Of a DNA stretch of 64,000 nt, positions 54,132-64,000 are shown in pieces. The stretch comes from Symsagittifera roscoffensis (Eukaryota > Xenacoelomorpha > Acoela > Convolutidae), in the NCBI RefSeq assembly GCF_963678635.1, contig NC_087068.1, forward strand, positions 3,098,001 to 3,162,000, given 5' to 3'. Position 1 is the stretch's first letter. The number at the start of each line of letters is the position of its first letter. Position numbers and translations under genes: made by a program. Under the pieces are notes generated by a model, which did not search any database, had not been told where the DNA came from, and was given only the letters and a program-made list of their open reading frames with translations.

Positions 54132-56417
54132 GTTTGTATAATTTTTTTGTAAAACTTTCTTTATCCTTTTGTTTGTTTTCTCTATAAAGTTTTGGTTAAT
54201 TAGTTTTTGGAGGATATTTTCTTTCAAATGGCTCTAGCTCGTAAAATTTTTTTCTACTGTAAGAACTTTACATGCCTTATCAATTTATATAACTTATTTG
54301 TTGTCATTATTTGTGGGCATGTCCATATTTAGTTTCACTAATATAGTCTAATCCTCCGAACTTTTGAGGTTTTCAATTTTTATTTGTTTTGAGCTGCTTG
54401 GCTACATAAAACATAAAAATAAAACTACATAACACTATAAAAAACAACAAGGATAGCCGGTTACTGGGCAAATATCCCAAAATGTTTGGATTATAGTCTT
54501 AGAAAAAAACGGAAAAAAATGATTAGAAAAACAAACAAAAAACAAAAAAGTATCAAAAACAATTGAAAATTTTGATTCCAAAAATGGCGACAAAACCGCT
54601 CTATTAAATAATTTTACTCCAGTTTTTCTCGACACTGGGAAAATTTGATCAGCGCTTTAATTTGATTTATTACTCAATTCACTCCAATGATTATTTGTGG
54701 AAGCTGATTTTGCGTGGAAATAACAAAAAAAAAGAAAAAATTAGACACACCCGAATACAAACTTCCTCCTCATTTTCACTGGTCTGAACACTGATCTTTT
54801 TTCCGCGTTTTTCAACAAATTATTTTATAGCGTTTGGACAATTGGTAGAAAATAAACCTGTTTAAGCAACATTTTTTAAACTAGAAACATCATAAATTGA
54901 ACACTAAATTGAGTTGTTTCTCTGTCTGTAAGTGTTTTTTTTTATACAGAAATGATAAAAAGACAAACACAAAGAAAAAATTTTTTAAAAAAATTGTTTT
55001 TCAGAATTTAACTTTTCAACGCTTCAACGTTTTTTTGTGCCAAGACATCTGTTATTGGATTATGTGTGCAATCTTTCAACTAAAATTTTTCGAATTAAGA
55101 TACATGATTATAACTGCGGCATCAAACTCATGGAAAAAAACGAATTGGTGTAGTTTTTGTACAATAAGCACAGAAGAATCCGCCAACCACTATAACTGAT
55201 GAAAAACAGCTTTAAATTTTTTTAGTGTGAAAAAAAATCAAAAAGTAAGTTTGAAAACATTGTGAGCAGCCAGCCCTAAATGAGTAAAAATTATTTTAAA
55301 TGAATAACTAAAACGAAAACGGGTAGATCTTTTGCCACAACAGAGAGGATCAAATTCATTCTTCACAGCTGAAAACTTACAATTTCATAGTTTATTTATG
55401 AACTCTATTCGCTGATTTCACTCCCTGTAAGTTTGTTGCTAAAAAGTTTCATAACGTTTTTTTTAGACACTGAGCTTTTTGAAAGGGCTAAAAAGAGCTC
55501 CAAAATAATTAAGCACTCGGTCATATGTAATTTTATTTTTGGTACCTCAGCGCGAGTAAAAAACATCCAAGTCCTCCTAGAAACATCCAAGTCCAATGCT
55601 TTTTTTTTCAATCAGTGATTAGCTGAAAAAAAGGACACGAAAAAATAATAAAATTTAAATGACATAGTTGCTTTAATATGTCTTAGCGTACAATAAGTTC
55701 AGCAAAACTTAAAAAACTGAGAGATATTGATTTAAAAAAATATTAAGTTTAAGTTTATCAGTAATAACTTTTCAGAACAAGAATAGCCGGTGGCTGTGCC
55801 ACTACCTCGGAATATTCCGACAATATTCTAGGTTTTCTTTTTTTTTAAATTGAATCTTTGTGTGTACGCGGGTCGATAAAAAAAACTACACAGACGGGTA
55901 AAAAGTTAGTGCGTTATGCAGAATCGACATCAATTGTCCAAAACAATGAATACCAAATGAAATATGGAAAAAAAATCATGCAACTTTCAATTGTTTTTTT
56001 TTTCACAAAAATTTTAAATTATGTTTGGAAGTATTTTTGGTTAGGCAGTGTTAATTTCAGCTATTTGTTTTGCCTAGGAAGAGTTGAATACTTTTTGTTT
56101 TAGTAAGTCTAAACTTTCTTAGTCTAAAATTTCCAGAAAACGTTACTCAATCGCTTTATTGGCTCAAAAACAGACTGAAACTCAAAAATTTTAAACAGCT
56201 TTTTCTCGATACTGGACAACTATTTGAAACTTTTTGATGTTGGAGTCACGACTGAAAAAGTTTGAAAATGATATATCACTCGACCCATTTCAATGATTAT
56301 TTACAATTTAAAAAAAAAAACTTAAAAAAAATAAAACTTACCCGAATCCAATGTTCTTCCTAAATGACAATAACCTTTTTGGAAGCTTATGTTCCTGAAT
56401 GTTTTCTGCAATGGCAG
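54132..56417 (+). other. Intron 1 of the TLC gene, no other gene seen
   Basis: AT-rich with long A and T runs. Short open frames here lack coding character. The acceptor is CTGCAATGGCAG|GA at 56,417. Confidence 0.6.
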
Positions 56418-56546
56418 GAGTGGGTGTGCGTGTGACCTTTGCGATGTCCTGTGGCTACTTCCTGCATGACCTGGTGGAGATGATGAGACACTGGCACGCA
56501 TTCGGCAGAAGGTCCGAAATGGCACACCATCTAGTCTCTCTCACAG
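56418..56546 (+). CDS. TLC-domain protein, exon 2
   Basis: The exon of 129 nt joins exon 1 in phase. It gives GVRVTFAMSCGYFLHDLVEM and later EMAHHLVSL: the GYxxxDL motif of the third membrane segment and the HH pair typical of the TLC family (catalytic or metal-binding His in related ceramide synthases; role in TLCD4 unproven). It ends at CACAG|GTACCA. Confidence 0.85.
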
Positions 56547-56818
56547 GTACCATCCATCCAATCATGTTAGATCACGAAAATAATTCGAAAAAGTTTATAG
56601 ATTACCTAATAATTTTGCCATGCTTTTCCCCAAAGTAATTTAAGATGAAGCACATTAATTAGGCCAGGGAAAAGGATATTTTGCTTGTCCTCTTGGGAGT
56701 CAGCTTCGGCTTTTATACGGCACTAGCGCAAGTTCATTTAATGAAGAAATCTCAATAGTGGGATTTTCATATTTTGAACTTGGTTTTACTCATCTAAATA
56801 CGACCTGTTTCTTTCCAG

Positions 56819-56951
56819 GCACCCTGTACATCACCCTCTCCGGTCAGATCCCATATGCCAGTTCGATCCAGTTGCTCCACGAATTATCCACCCCCATAGT
56901 CAGTCTCCGCTGGTTCCTCCTCACAGCCGGAATAGGCAAGAGTAGAAAAAG
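56819..56951 (+). CDS. TLC-domain protein, exon 3 (source of the satellite)
   Basis: The acceptor TTTCCAG at 56,818 and the phase agree with exon 2. The product includes SSIQLLHELSTPIVSLRWFL, matching the E-L-S-[ST]-P-x-x-x-x-R-W-F signature of TLCD4 proteins, then GIGKSRK. It ends at AAAAAG|GTATAT with two bases of a codon. About 90 residues of a typical 260-residue TLCD4 are still missing, so further exons must lie beyond the array, outside the window. From about 56,890 the exon is also the first unit of the tandem array. Confidence 0.85.
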
Positions 56952-59900
56952 GTATATTTTATCAAGTTGCAACTAACTATCCACCCCCTAGTCAGTCTCC
57001 GCTGGTTCCTCCTCACAGCCGGAATAGGCAAGTGTAGAAAAAGGTACATTTTATCAAGTTGGAACTAACTATCCACCCCCTAGTCAGTCTCCGCTGGTTC
57101 ATCCTCACAGCCGGAATAGGCAAGAGTAGAAAAAGGTACATTTTATCAAGTTGGAACTAACTATCCACCCCCCTAGTCAGTCTCCGCTGGTTAATCCTCA
57201 CAGCCGGAATAGGCAAGAGTAGAAAAAAGTACATTTTATCAAGTTGCAACTAACTATCCACCCCCCTAGTCAGTCTCCGCTGGTTCCTCCTCACAGCCGG
57301 AATAGGCAAGTGTAGAAAAAGGTACATTTTATAAAGTTGCAACTAACTATCCACCCCCCTAGTCAGTCTCCGCTGGTTCCTCCTCACAGCCGGAATAGGC
57401 AAGTGTAGAAAAAGGTACAAGTTTCTAAGTTGCAACTAACTTTCCAACCCCACCCCCTGGTCAGTCTCCGCTGGTTCCTCCTCACAGCCGGAATAGGCAA
57501 GAGTAGAAAAAAGTACAAGTTTCCAAGATGCAACTAACTATCCAACCCCCCTAGTCAGTCTCCGCTGGTTCCTCCTCACAGCCGGAATAGGCAAGTGTAG
57601 AAAAAGGTACATTTTATAAAGTTGCAACTAACTATGTACCCCCTAGTCAGTCTCCACTGGTTCCTCCTCACAGCCGGAATAGGCAAGAGTAGAAAAAGGT
57701 ACAAGTTTCTAAGTTGCAACTAACTTTCCAACCCCCCCCCCCTGGTCAGTCTCCGCTGGTTCCTCCTCACAGCCGGAATAGGCAAGAGTAGAAAAAGGTA
57801 CAAGTTTCCAAGATGCAACTAACTATCCACCCCCCTAGTCAGTCTCCGCTGCTTCCTCCTCACATCCTGAATAGGCAAGAGTAGAAAAAGGTACATTTTA
57901 TCAAGTTGAAACTAACTATCTACCCCTCTAGTCAGTCTCCTCTGGTTCCTCCTCACAGCCGGAATAGGCAAGTGTAGAAAAAGGTACATTTTATCAAGTT
58001 GCAACTAACTATCCACCCCCCTAGTCAGTCTCCGCTGGTTCCTCCTCACAGCCGGAATAGGCAAGTGTAGAAAAAGGTTCATTTTATAAAGTTGCAACTA
58101 ACTATCCACCCCCCTAGTCAGTCTCCGCTGGTTCCTCCTCACAGCCGGAATAGGCAAGTGTAGAAAAAGGTATTTTTTTTTTGCAACTAACTATCCACCC
58201 CCCTAGTCAGTCTCCGTTGGTTCCTCCTCACAGCCGGATTAGGCAAGAGTATAAAAAGGTACAACTTTCCAAGTTTCAACAAACTATACATCCCCCTAGT
58301 CAGTCTCCGCTGGTTCCTCCTCACAGCAGGAATAGGCAAGAGTAGAAAAAGGTACAAGTTTCCAAGATGCAACTAACTATCCACCCCCCTAGTCAGTCTC
58401 CGCTGGTTCATCCTCACAGCCGGAATAGGCAAAAGTAGAAAAAGGTATATTTTATCAAGTTGCAACTAACTATCCACCCCCCTAGTCAGTCTCCGCTGGT
58501 TCCTCCTCACAGCCGGATTAGGCAAGAGTATAAAAAGGTACAACTTTCCAAGTTTCAACTAACTATCCATCCCCCTAGTCAGTCTCCGCTGGTTCCTCCT
58601 CACAGCCGGAACAGGCAAGAGTAGAAAAAGGTACAAGTTTCCAAGATGCAACTAACTATCCACCCCCCTAGTCAGTCTCCGCTGGTTCATCCTCACAGCC
58701 GGAATAGGCAAAAGTAGAAAAAGTATATTTTATCAAGTTGCAACTAACTATCCACCCCCCTAGTCAGTCTCCGCTGGTTCCTCCTCACAGCCGGATTAGG
58801 CAAGAGTAGAAAAAGGTACAAGTTTCCAAGTTTCAACTAACTATCAACCCCCCTAGTCAGTCTCCGCTGGTTCCTCCTCACAGCCGGAATAGGCAAGAGT
58901 AGAAAAATGTACAATCTTCCAAGATGCAACTAACTATCCATCCCCCTAGTCAGTCTCCACTGGTTCCTCCTCACATCATGAATAGGCAAGAGTAGAAAAA
59001 ATTACATTTTATCAAGTTGAAACTAACTATCTACCCCCCTAGTCAGTCTCCACTGGTTCATCCTCACAGCCGGAATAGGCAAAAATAGAAAAAGGTACTT
59101 TTTATCAAGTTGCAACTAACTATCCACCCCCCTAGTCAGTCTCCGCTGTTTCCTCCTCACAGCCGGAATAGGCAAGTGTAGAAAAAGGTACAAGTTTCTA
59201 AGTTGCAACTAACTTTCCAACCCCACCCCCTGGTCAGTCTCCGCTGGTTCCTCCTCACAGCCGGAATAGGCAAGAGTAGAAAAAAGTACAAGTTTCCAAG
59301 ATGCAACTAACTATCCAACCCCCCTAGTCAGTCTCCGCTGGTTCCTCCTCACAGCCGGAATAGGCAAGTGTAGAAAAAGGTACATTTTATAAAGTTGCAA
59401 CTAACTATCTACCCCCTAGTCAGTCTCCACTGGTTCCTCCTCACAGCCGGAATAGGCAAGAGTAGAAAAGGTACAAGTTTCTAAGTTGCAACTAATTTTC
59501 CAACCCCCCCCCCCCTGGTCAGTCTCCGCTGGTTCCTCCTCACAGCCGGAATAGGCAAGAGTAGAAAAAGGTACAAGTTTCCAAGATGCAACTAACTATC
59601 CACCCCCCTAGTCAGTCTCCGCTGCTTCCTCCTCACATCCTGAATAGGCAAGAGTAGAAAAAGGTACATTTTATCAAGTTGAAACTAACTATCTACCCCC
59701 CTAGTCAGTCTCCTCTGGTTCCTCCTCACAGCCGGAATAGGCAAGTGTAGAAAAAGGTACATTTTATCAAGTTGCAACTAACTATCCACCCCCCTAGTCA
59801 GTCTCCGCTGGTTCCTCCTCACAGCCGGAATAGGCAAGTGTAGAAAAAGGTACATTTTATAAAGTTGCAACTAACTATCCACCCCCCTAGTCAGTCTCCG

Positions 59901-62900
59901 CTGGTTCCTCCTCACAGCCGGAATAGGCAAGTGTAGAAAAAGGTACTTTTTATCAAGTTGCAACTAACTATCCACCCCCCTAGTCAGTCTCCGTTGGTTC
60001 CTCCTCACAGCCGGATTCGGCAAGAGTATAAAAAGGTACAACTTTCCAAGTTTCAACAAACTATCCATCCCCCTAGTCAGTCTCCGCTGGTTCCTCCTCA
60101 CAGCAGGAATAGGCAAGAGTAGAAAAAGGTACAAGTTTCCAAGATGCAACTAACTATCCACCCCCCTAGTCAGTCTCCGATGGTTCATCCTCACAGCCGG
60201 AATAGGCAAAAGTAGAAAAAGGTATATTTTATCAAGTTGCAACTAACTATCCACCCCCCTAGTCAATCTCCGCTGGTTCCTCCTCACAGCCGGATTAGGC
60301 AAGAGTATAAAAAGGTACAACTTTCCAAGTTTCAACTAACTATCCATCCCCCTAGTCAGTCTCCGCTGGTTCCTCCTCACAGCCGGAACAGGCAAGAGTA
60401 GAAAAAGGTACAAGTTTCCAAGATGCAACTAACTATCCACCCCCCTAGTCAGTCTCCGCTGGTTCATCCTCACAGCCGGAATAGGCAAAAGTAGAAAAAA
60501 GTATATTTTATCAAGTTGCAACTAACTATCCACCCCCCTAGTCAGTCTCCGCTGGTTCCTCCTCACAGCCGGATTAGGCAAGAGTAGAAAAAGGTACAAG
60601 TTTCCAAGTTTCAACTAACTATCAACCCCCCTAGTCAGTCTCCGCTGGTTCCTCCTCACAGCCGGAATAGGCAAGAGTAGAAAAATGTACAATCTTCCAA
60701 GATGCAACTAACTATCCATCCCCCTAGTCAGTCTCCACTGGTTCCTCCTCACATCATGAATAGGCAAGAGTAGAAAAAATTACATTTTATCAAGTTGAAA
60801 CTAACTATCTACCCCCCTAGTCAGTCTCCACTGGTTCATCCTCACAGCCGGAATAGGCAAAAATAGAAAAAGGTACTTTTTATCAAGTTGCAATTAACTA
60901 TCCACCCCCCTAGTCAGTCTCCGTTGGTTCCTCCTCACAGCCGGATTAGGCAAGGGTATAAAAAGGTACAACTTTCCAAGTTTCAACAAACTATCCATCC
61001 CCCTAGTCAGTCTCCGCTGGTTCCTCCTCACAGCAGGAATAGGCAAGAGTAGAAAAAGGTACAAGTTTCCAAGATGCAACTAACTATCCACCCCCCTAGT
61101 CAGTTTCCGCTGGTTCATCCTCACAGCCGGAAAAGGCAAAAGTAGAAAAAGGTATATTTTATCAAGTTGCAACTAACTATCCACCCCCCTAGTCAGTCTC
61201 CGCTGGTTCCTCCTCACAGCCGGATTAGGCAAGAGTTTAAAAAGGTACAACTTTCCAAGTTTCAACTAACTATCCATCCCCCTAGTCAGTCTCCGCTGGT
61301 TCCTCCTCACAGCCGGAACAGGCAAGAGTAGAAAAAGGTACAAGTTTCCAAGATGCAACTAACTATCCACCCCCCTAATCAGTCTCCGCTGGTTCATCCT
61401 CACAGCCGGAATAGGCAAAAGTAGAAAAAAGTGTATTTTATCAAGTTGCAACTAACTATCCACCCCCCTAGTCAGTCTCCGCTGGTTCCTCCTCACAGCC
61501 GGATTAGGCAAGAGTAGAAAAAGGTACAAGTTTCCAAGTTTCAACTAACTATCAACCCCCCTAGTCAGTCTCCGCTGGTTCCTCCTCACAGCCGGAATAG
61601 GCAAGAGTAGAAAAATGTACAATCTTCCAAGATGCAACTAACTATCCATCCCCCTAGTCAGTCTCCACTGGTTCCTCCTCACATCATGAATAGGCAAGAG
61701 TAGAAAAAATTACATTTTATCAAGTTGAAACTAACTATCTACCCCCCTAGTCAGTCTCCACTGGTTCATCCTCACAGCCGGAATAGGCAAAAATAGAAAA
61801 AGGTACTTTTTATCAAGTTGCAATTAACTATCCACCCCCCTAGTCAGTCTCCGCTGGTTCATCCTCACAGCCGGAAAAGGCAAAAGTAGAAAAAGGTATA
61901 TTTTATCAAGTTGCAACTAACTATCCACCCCCCTAGTCAGTCTCCGCTGGTTCCTCCTCACAGCCGGATTAGGCAAGAGTTTAAAAAGGTACAACTTTCC
62001 AAGTTTCAACTAACTATCCATCCCCCTAGTCAGTCTCCGCTGGTTCCTCCTCACAGCAGGAATAGGCAAGAGTAGAAAAAGGTACAAGTTTCCAAGATGC
62101 AACTAACTATCCACCCCCCTAGTCAGTTTCCGCTGGTTCATCCTCACAGCCGGAAAAGGCAAAAGTAGAAAAAGGTATATTTTATCAAGTTGCAACTAAC
62201 TATCCACCCCCCTAGTCAGTCTCCGCTGGTTCCTCCTCACAGCCGGATTAGGCAAGAGTTTAAAAAGGTACAACTTTCCAAGTTTCAACTAACTATCCAT
62301 CCCCCTAGTCAGTCTCCGCTGGTTCCTCCTCACAGCCGGAACAGGCAAGAGTAGAAAAAGGTACAAGTTTCCAAGATGCAACTAACTATCCACCCCCCTA
62401 ATCAGTCTCCGCTGGTTCATCCTCACAGCCGGAATAGGCAAAAGTAGAAAAAAGTATATTTTATCAAGTTGCAACTAACTATCCACCCCCCTAGTCAGTC
62501 TCCGCTGGTTCCTCCTCACAGCCGGATTAGGCAAGAGTAGAAAAAGGTACAAGTTTCCAAGTTTCAACTAACTATCAACCCCCCTAGTCAGTCTCCGCTG
62601 GTTCCTCCTCACAGCCGGAATAGGCAAGAGTAGAAAAATGTACAATCTTCCAAGATGCAACTAACTATCCATCCCCCTAGTCAGTCTCCACTGGTTCCTC
62701 CTCACATCATGAATAGGCAAGAGTAGAAAAAATTACATTTTATCAAGTTGAAACTAACTATCTACCCCCCTAGTCAGTCTCCACTGGTTCATCCTCACAG
62801 CCGGAATAGGCAAAAATAGAAAAAGGTACTTTTTATCAAGTTGCAATTAACTATCCACCCCCCTAGTCAGTCTCCGCTGGTTCATCCTCACAGCCGGAAA

Positions 62901-64000
62901 AGGCAAAAGTAGAAAAAGGTATATTTTATCAAGTTGCAACTAACTATCCACCCCCCTAGTCAGTCTCCGCTGGTTCCTCCTCACAGCCGGATTAGGCAAG
63001 AGTTTAAAAAGGTACAACTTTCCAAGTTTCAACTAACTATCCATCCCCCTAGTCAGTCTCCGCTGGTTCCTCCTCACAGCCGGAACAGGCAAGAGTAGAA
63101 AAAGGTACAAGTTTCCAAGATGCAACTAACTATCCACCCCCCTAGTCAGTCTCCGCTGGTTCATCCTCACAGCCGGAATAGGCAAAAGTAGAAAAAAGTA
63201 TATTTTATCAAGTTGCAACTAACTATCCACCCCCCTAGTCAGTCTCCGCTGGTTCCTCCTCACAGCCGGATTAGGCAAGAGTAGAAAAAGGTACAAGTTT
63301 CCAAGTTTCAACTAACTATCAACCCCCCTAGTCAGTTTCCGCTGGTTCCTCCTCACAGCCGGAATAGGCAAGAGTAGAAAAATGTACAATCTTCCAAGAT
63401 GCAACTAACTATCCATCCCCCTAGTCAGTCTCCACTGGTTCCTCCTCACATCATGAATAGGCAAGAGTAGAAAAAATTACATTTTATCAAGTTGAAACTA
63501 ACTATCTACCCCCCTAGTCAGTCTCCACTGGTTCATCCTCACAGCCGGAATAGGCAAAAATAGAAAAAGGTACTTTTTATCAAGTTGCAATTAACTATCC
63601 ACCCCCCTAGTCAGTCTCCGTTGGTTCCTCCTCACAGCCGGATTAGGCAAGAGTATAAAAAGGTACAACTTTCCAAGTTTCAACAAACTATCCATCCCCC
63701 TAGTCAGTCTCCGCTGGTTCCTCCTCACAGCAGGAATAGGCAAGAGTAGAAAAAGGTACAAGTTTCCAAGATGCAACTAACTATCCACCCCCCTAGTCAG
63801 TCTCCGCTGGTTCATCCTCACAGCCGGAAAAGGCAAAAGTAGAAAAAGGTATATTTTATCAAGTTGCAACTAACTATCCACCCCCCTAGTCAGTCTCCGC
63901 TGGTTCCTCCTCACAGCCGGATTAGGCAAGAGTTTAAAAAGGTACAACTTTCCAAGTTTCAACTAACTATCCATCCCCCTAGTCAGTCTCCGCTGGTTCC
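56890..64000 (+). repeat. Exon/intron-derived satellite, 92-94-bp units, about 76 copies
   Basis: Units with CTAGTCAGTCTCCGCTGGTT followed by the coding sequence of the end of exon 3 repeat every 92-94 bp from the exon itself to the window end. A typical unit has 52 nt of exon-like sequence, then GGTAC or GGTATATTTTATCAAG, CAACTAACTATCC, a C5-C9 tract and TAG. Variants differ by small substitutions (AGCCGGATTAGG, ATCATGAATAGG, CTTTCCAAG). Higher-order structure is present: 57,418-58,960 matches 59,189-60,740 (shift about 1,771 bp, 19 units), and the ATCATGAATAGG variant recurs near 58,974, 60,755, 61,685, 62,705 and 63,455. Confidence 0.95.

Noticed and set aside
58187-63776. Repeated 61-codon minus-strand frames (LYLFLLLPIPAVRRNQ-like) in the satellite
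   Set aside because: The unit is about 93 bp, a multiple of three, so antisense frames stay open by periodicity. They recur only because the higher-order blocks recur. No independent coding signal.
1-64000. CRISPR arrays or bacterial operons
   Set aside because: The tandem repeats have no unique spacers of constant size with conserved repeats; the gene structures have introns and the elements are eukaryotic.

Overview
The window reads as nuclear DNA of an animal, most likely an invertebrate: AT-rich, mostly non-coding, with coding exons bounded by GT-AG introns, AATAAA signals, several classes of eukaryotic mobile-element relics and large tandem repeats. The species cannot be named from the sequence.

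Layout. 1-298: end of a dispersed repeat built on GCGGATTCC. 0.3-2.9 kb: empty AT-rich DNA. 2.9-11.4 kb: two broken Ty3/gypsy-like retroelement copies, both coding on the minus strand; copy A has its integrase block inverted and partly duplicated, copy B keeps the order protease, RT, RNase H, integrase. 11.4-12.3 kb: minus-strand coding-like blocks with good splice donors. 12.86-13.36 kb: a plus-strand ORF whose last 40 or so codons begin a six-copy tandem array of about 1.65 kb units (13.25-23.07 kb).

26.3-34.0 kb: exons of a NERD-domain plus superfamily-1-helicase-like gene, with helicase motifs spread over four exons, an in-frame TGA in exon 3, and a hAT-type MITE with a perfect 8-bp target duplication in an intron. 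35.6-43.4 kb: a decayed Polinton/adintovirus-like element (penton-like capsid and a basic core-like protein on minus, protein-primed family B DNA polymerase on plus). 45.1-48.3 kb: an intact orphan ORF of 1,060 codons ending in three and a half repeats rich in Arg/Lys; the same repeat DNA gives an acidic Asp/Glu peptide in the neighbouring frame. 49.6-50.3 kb: coding-like DNA of unknown origin. 52.2-53.5 kb: nested repeats, partly hAT-MITE-derived.

53.9-57.0 kb: the first three exons of a TLC-domain membrane protein gene (TLCD4/TMEM56-like). The end of exon 3 together with the start of its intron has been amplified into a tandem array of about 76 units of 92-94 bp that runs to the window end. 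Each typical unit carries a mini-exon (52 nt), a GT donor, a CTAAC branch-like site, a C-rich tract and TAG, i.e. it looks like an exon plus a complete 41-nt micro-intron.

The genes here are unrelated neighbours. The strongest leads are the exon-derived satellite, the NERD-helicase gene, the orphan ORF with frame-switched repeats, and the 1.65 kb array that amplified the 3' end of a coding region.
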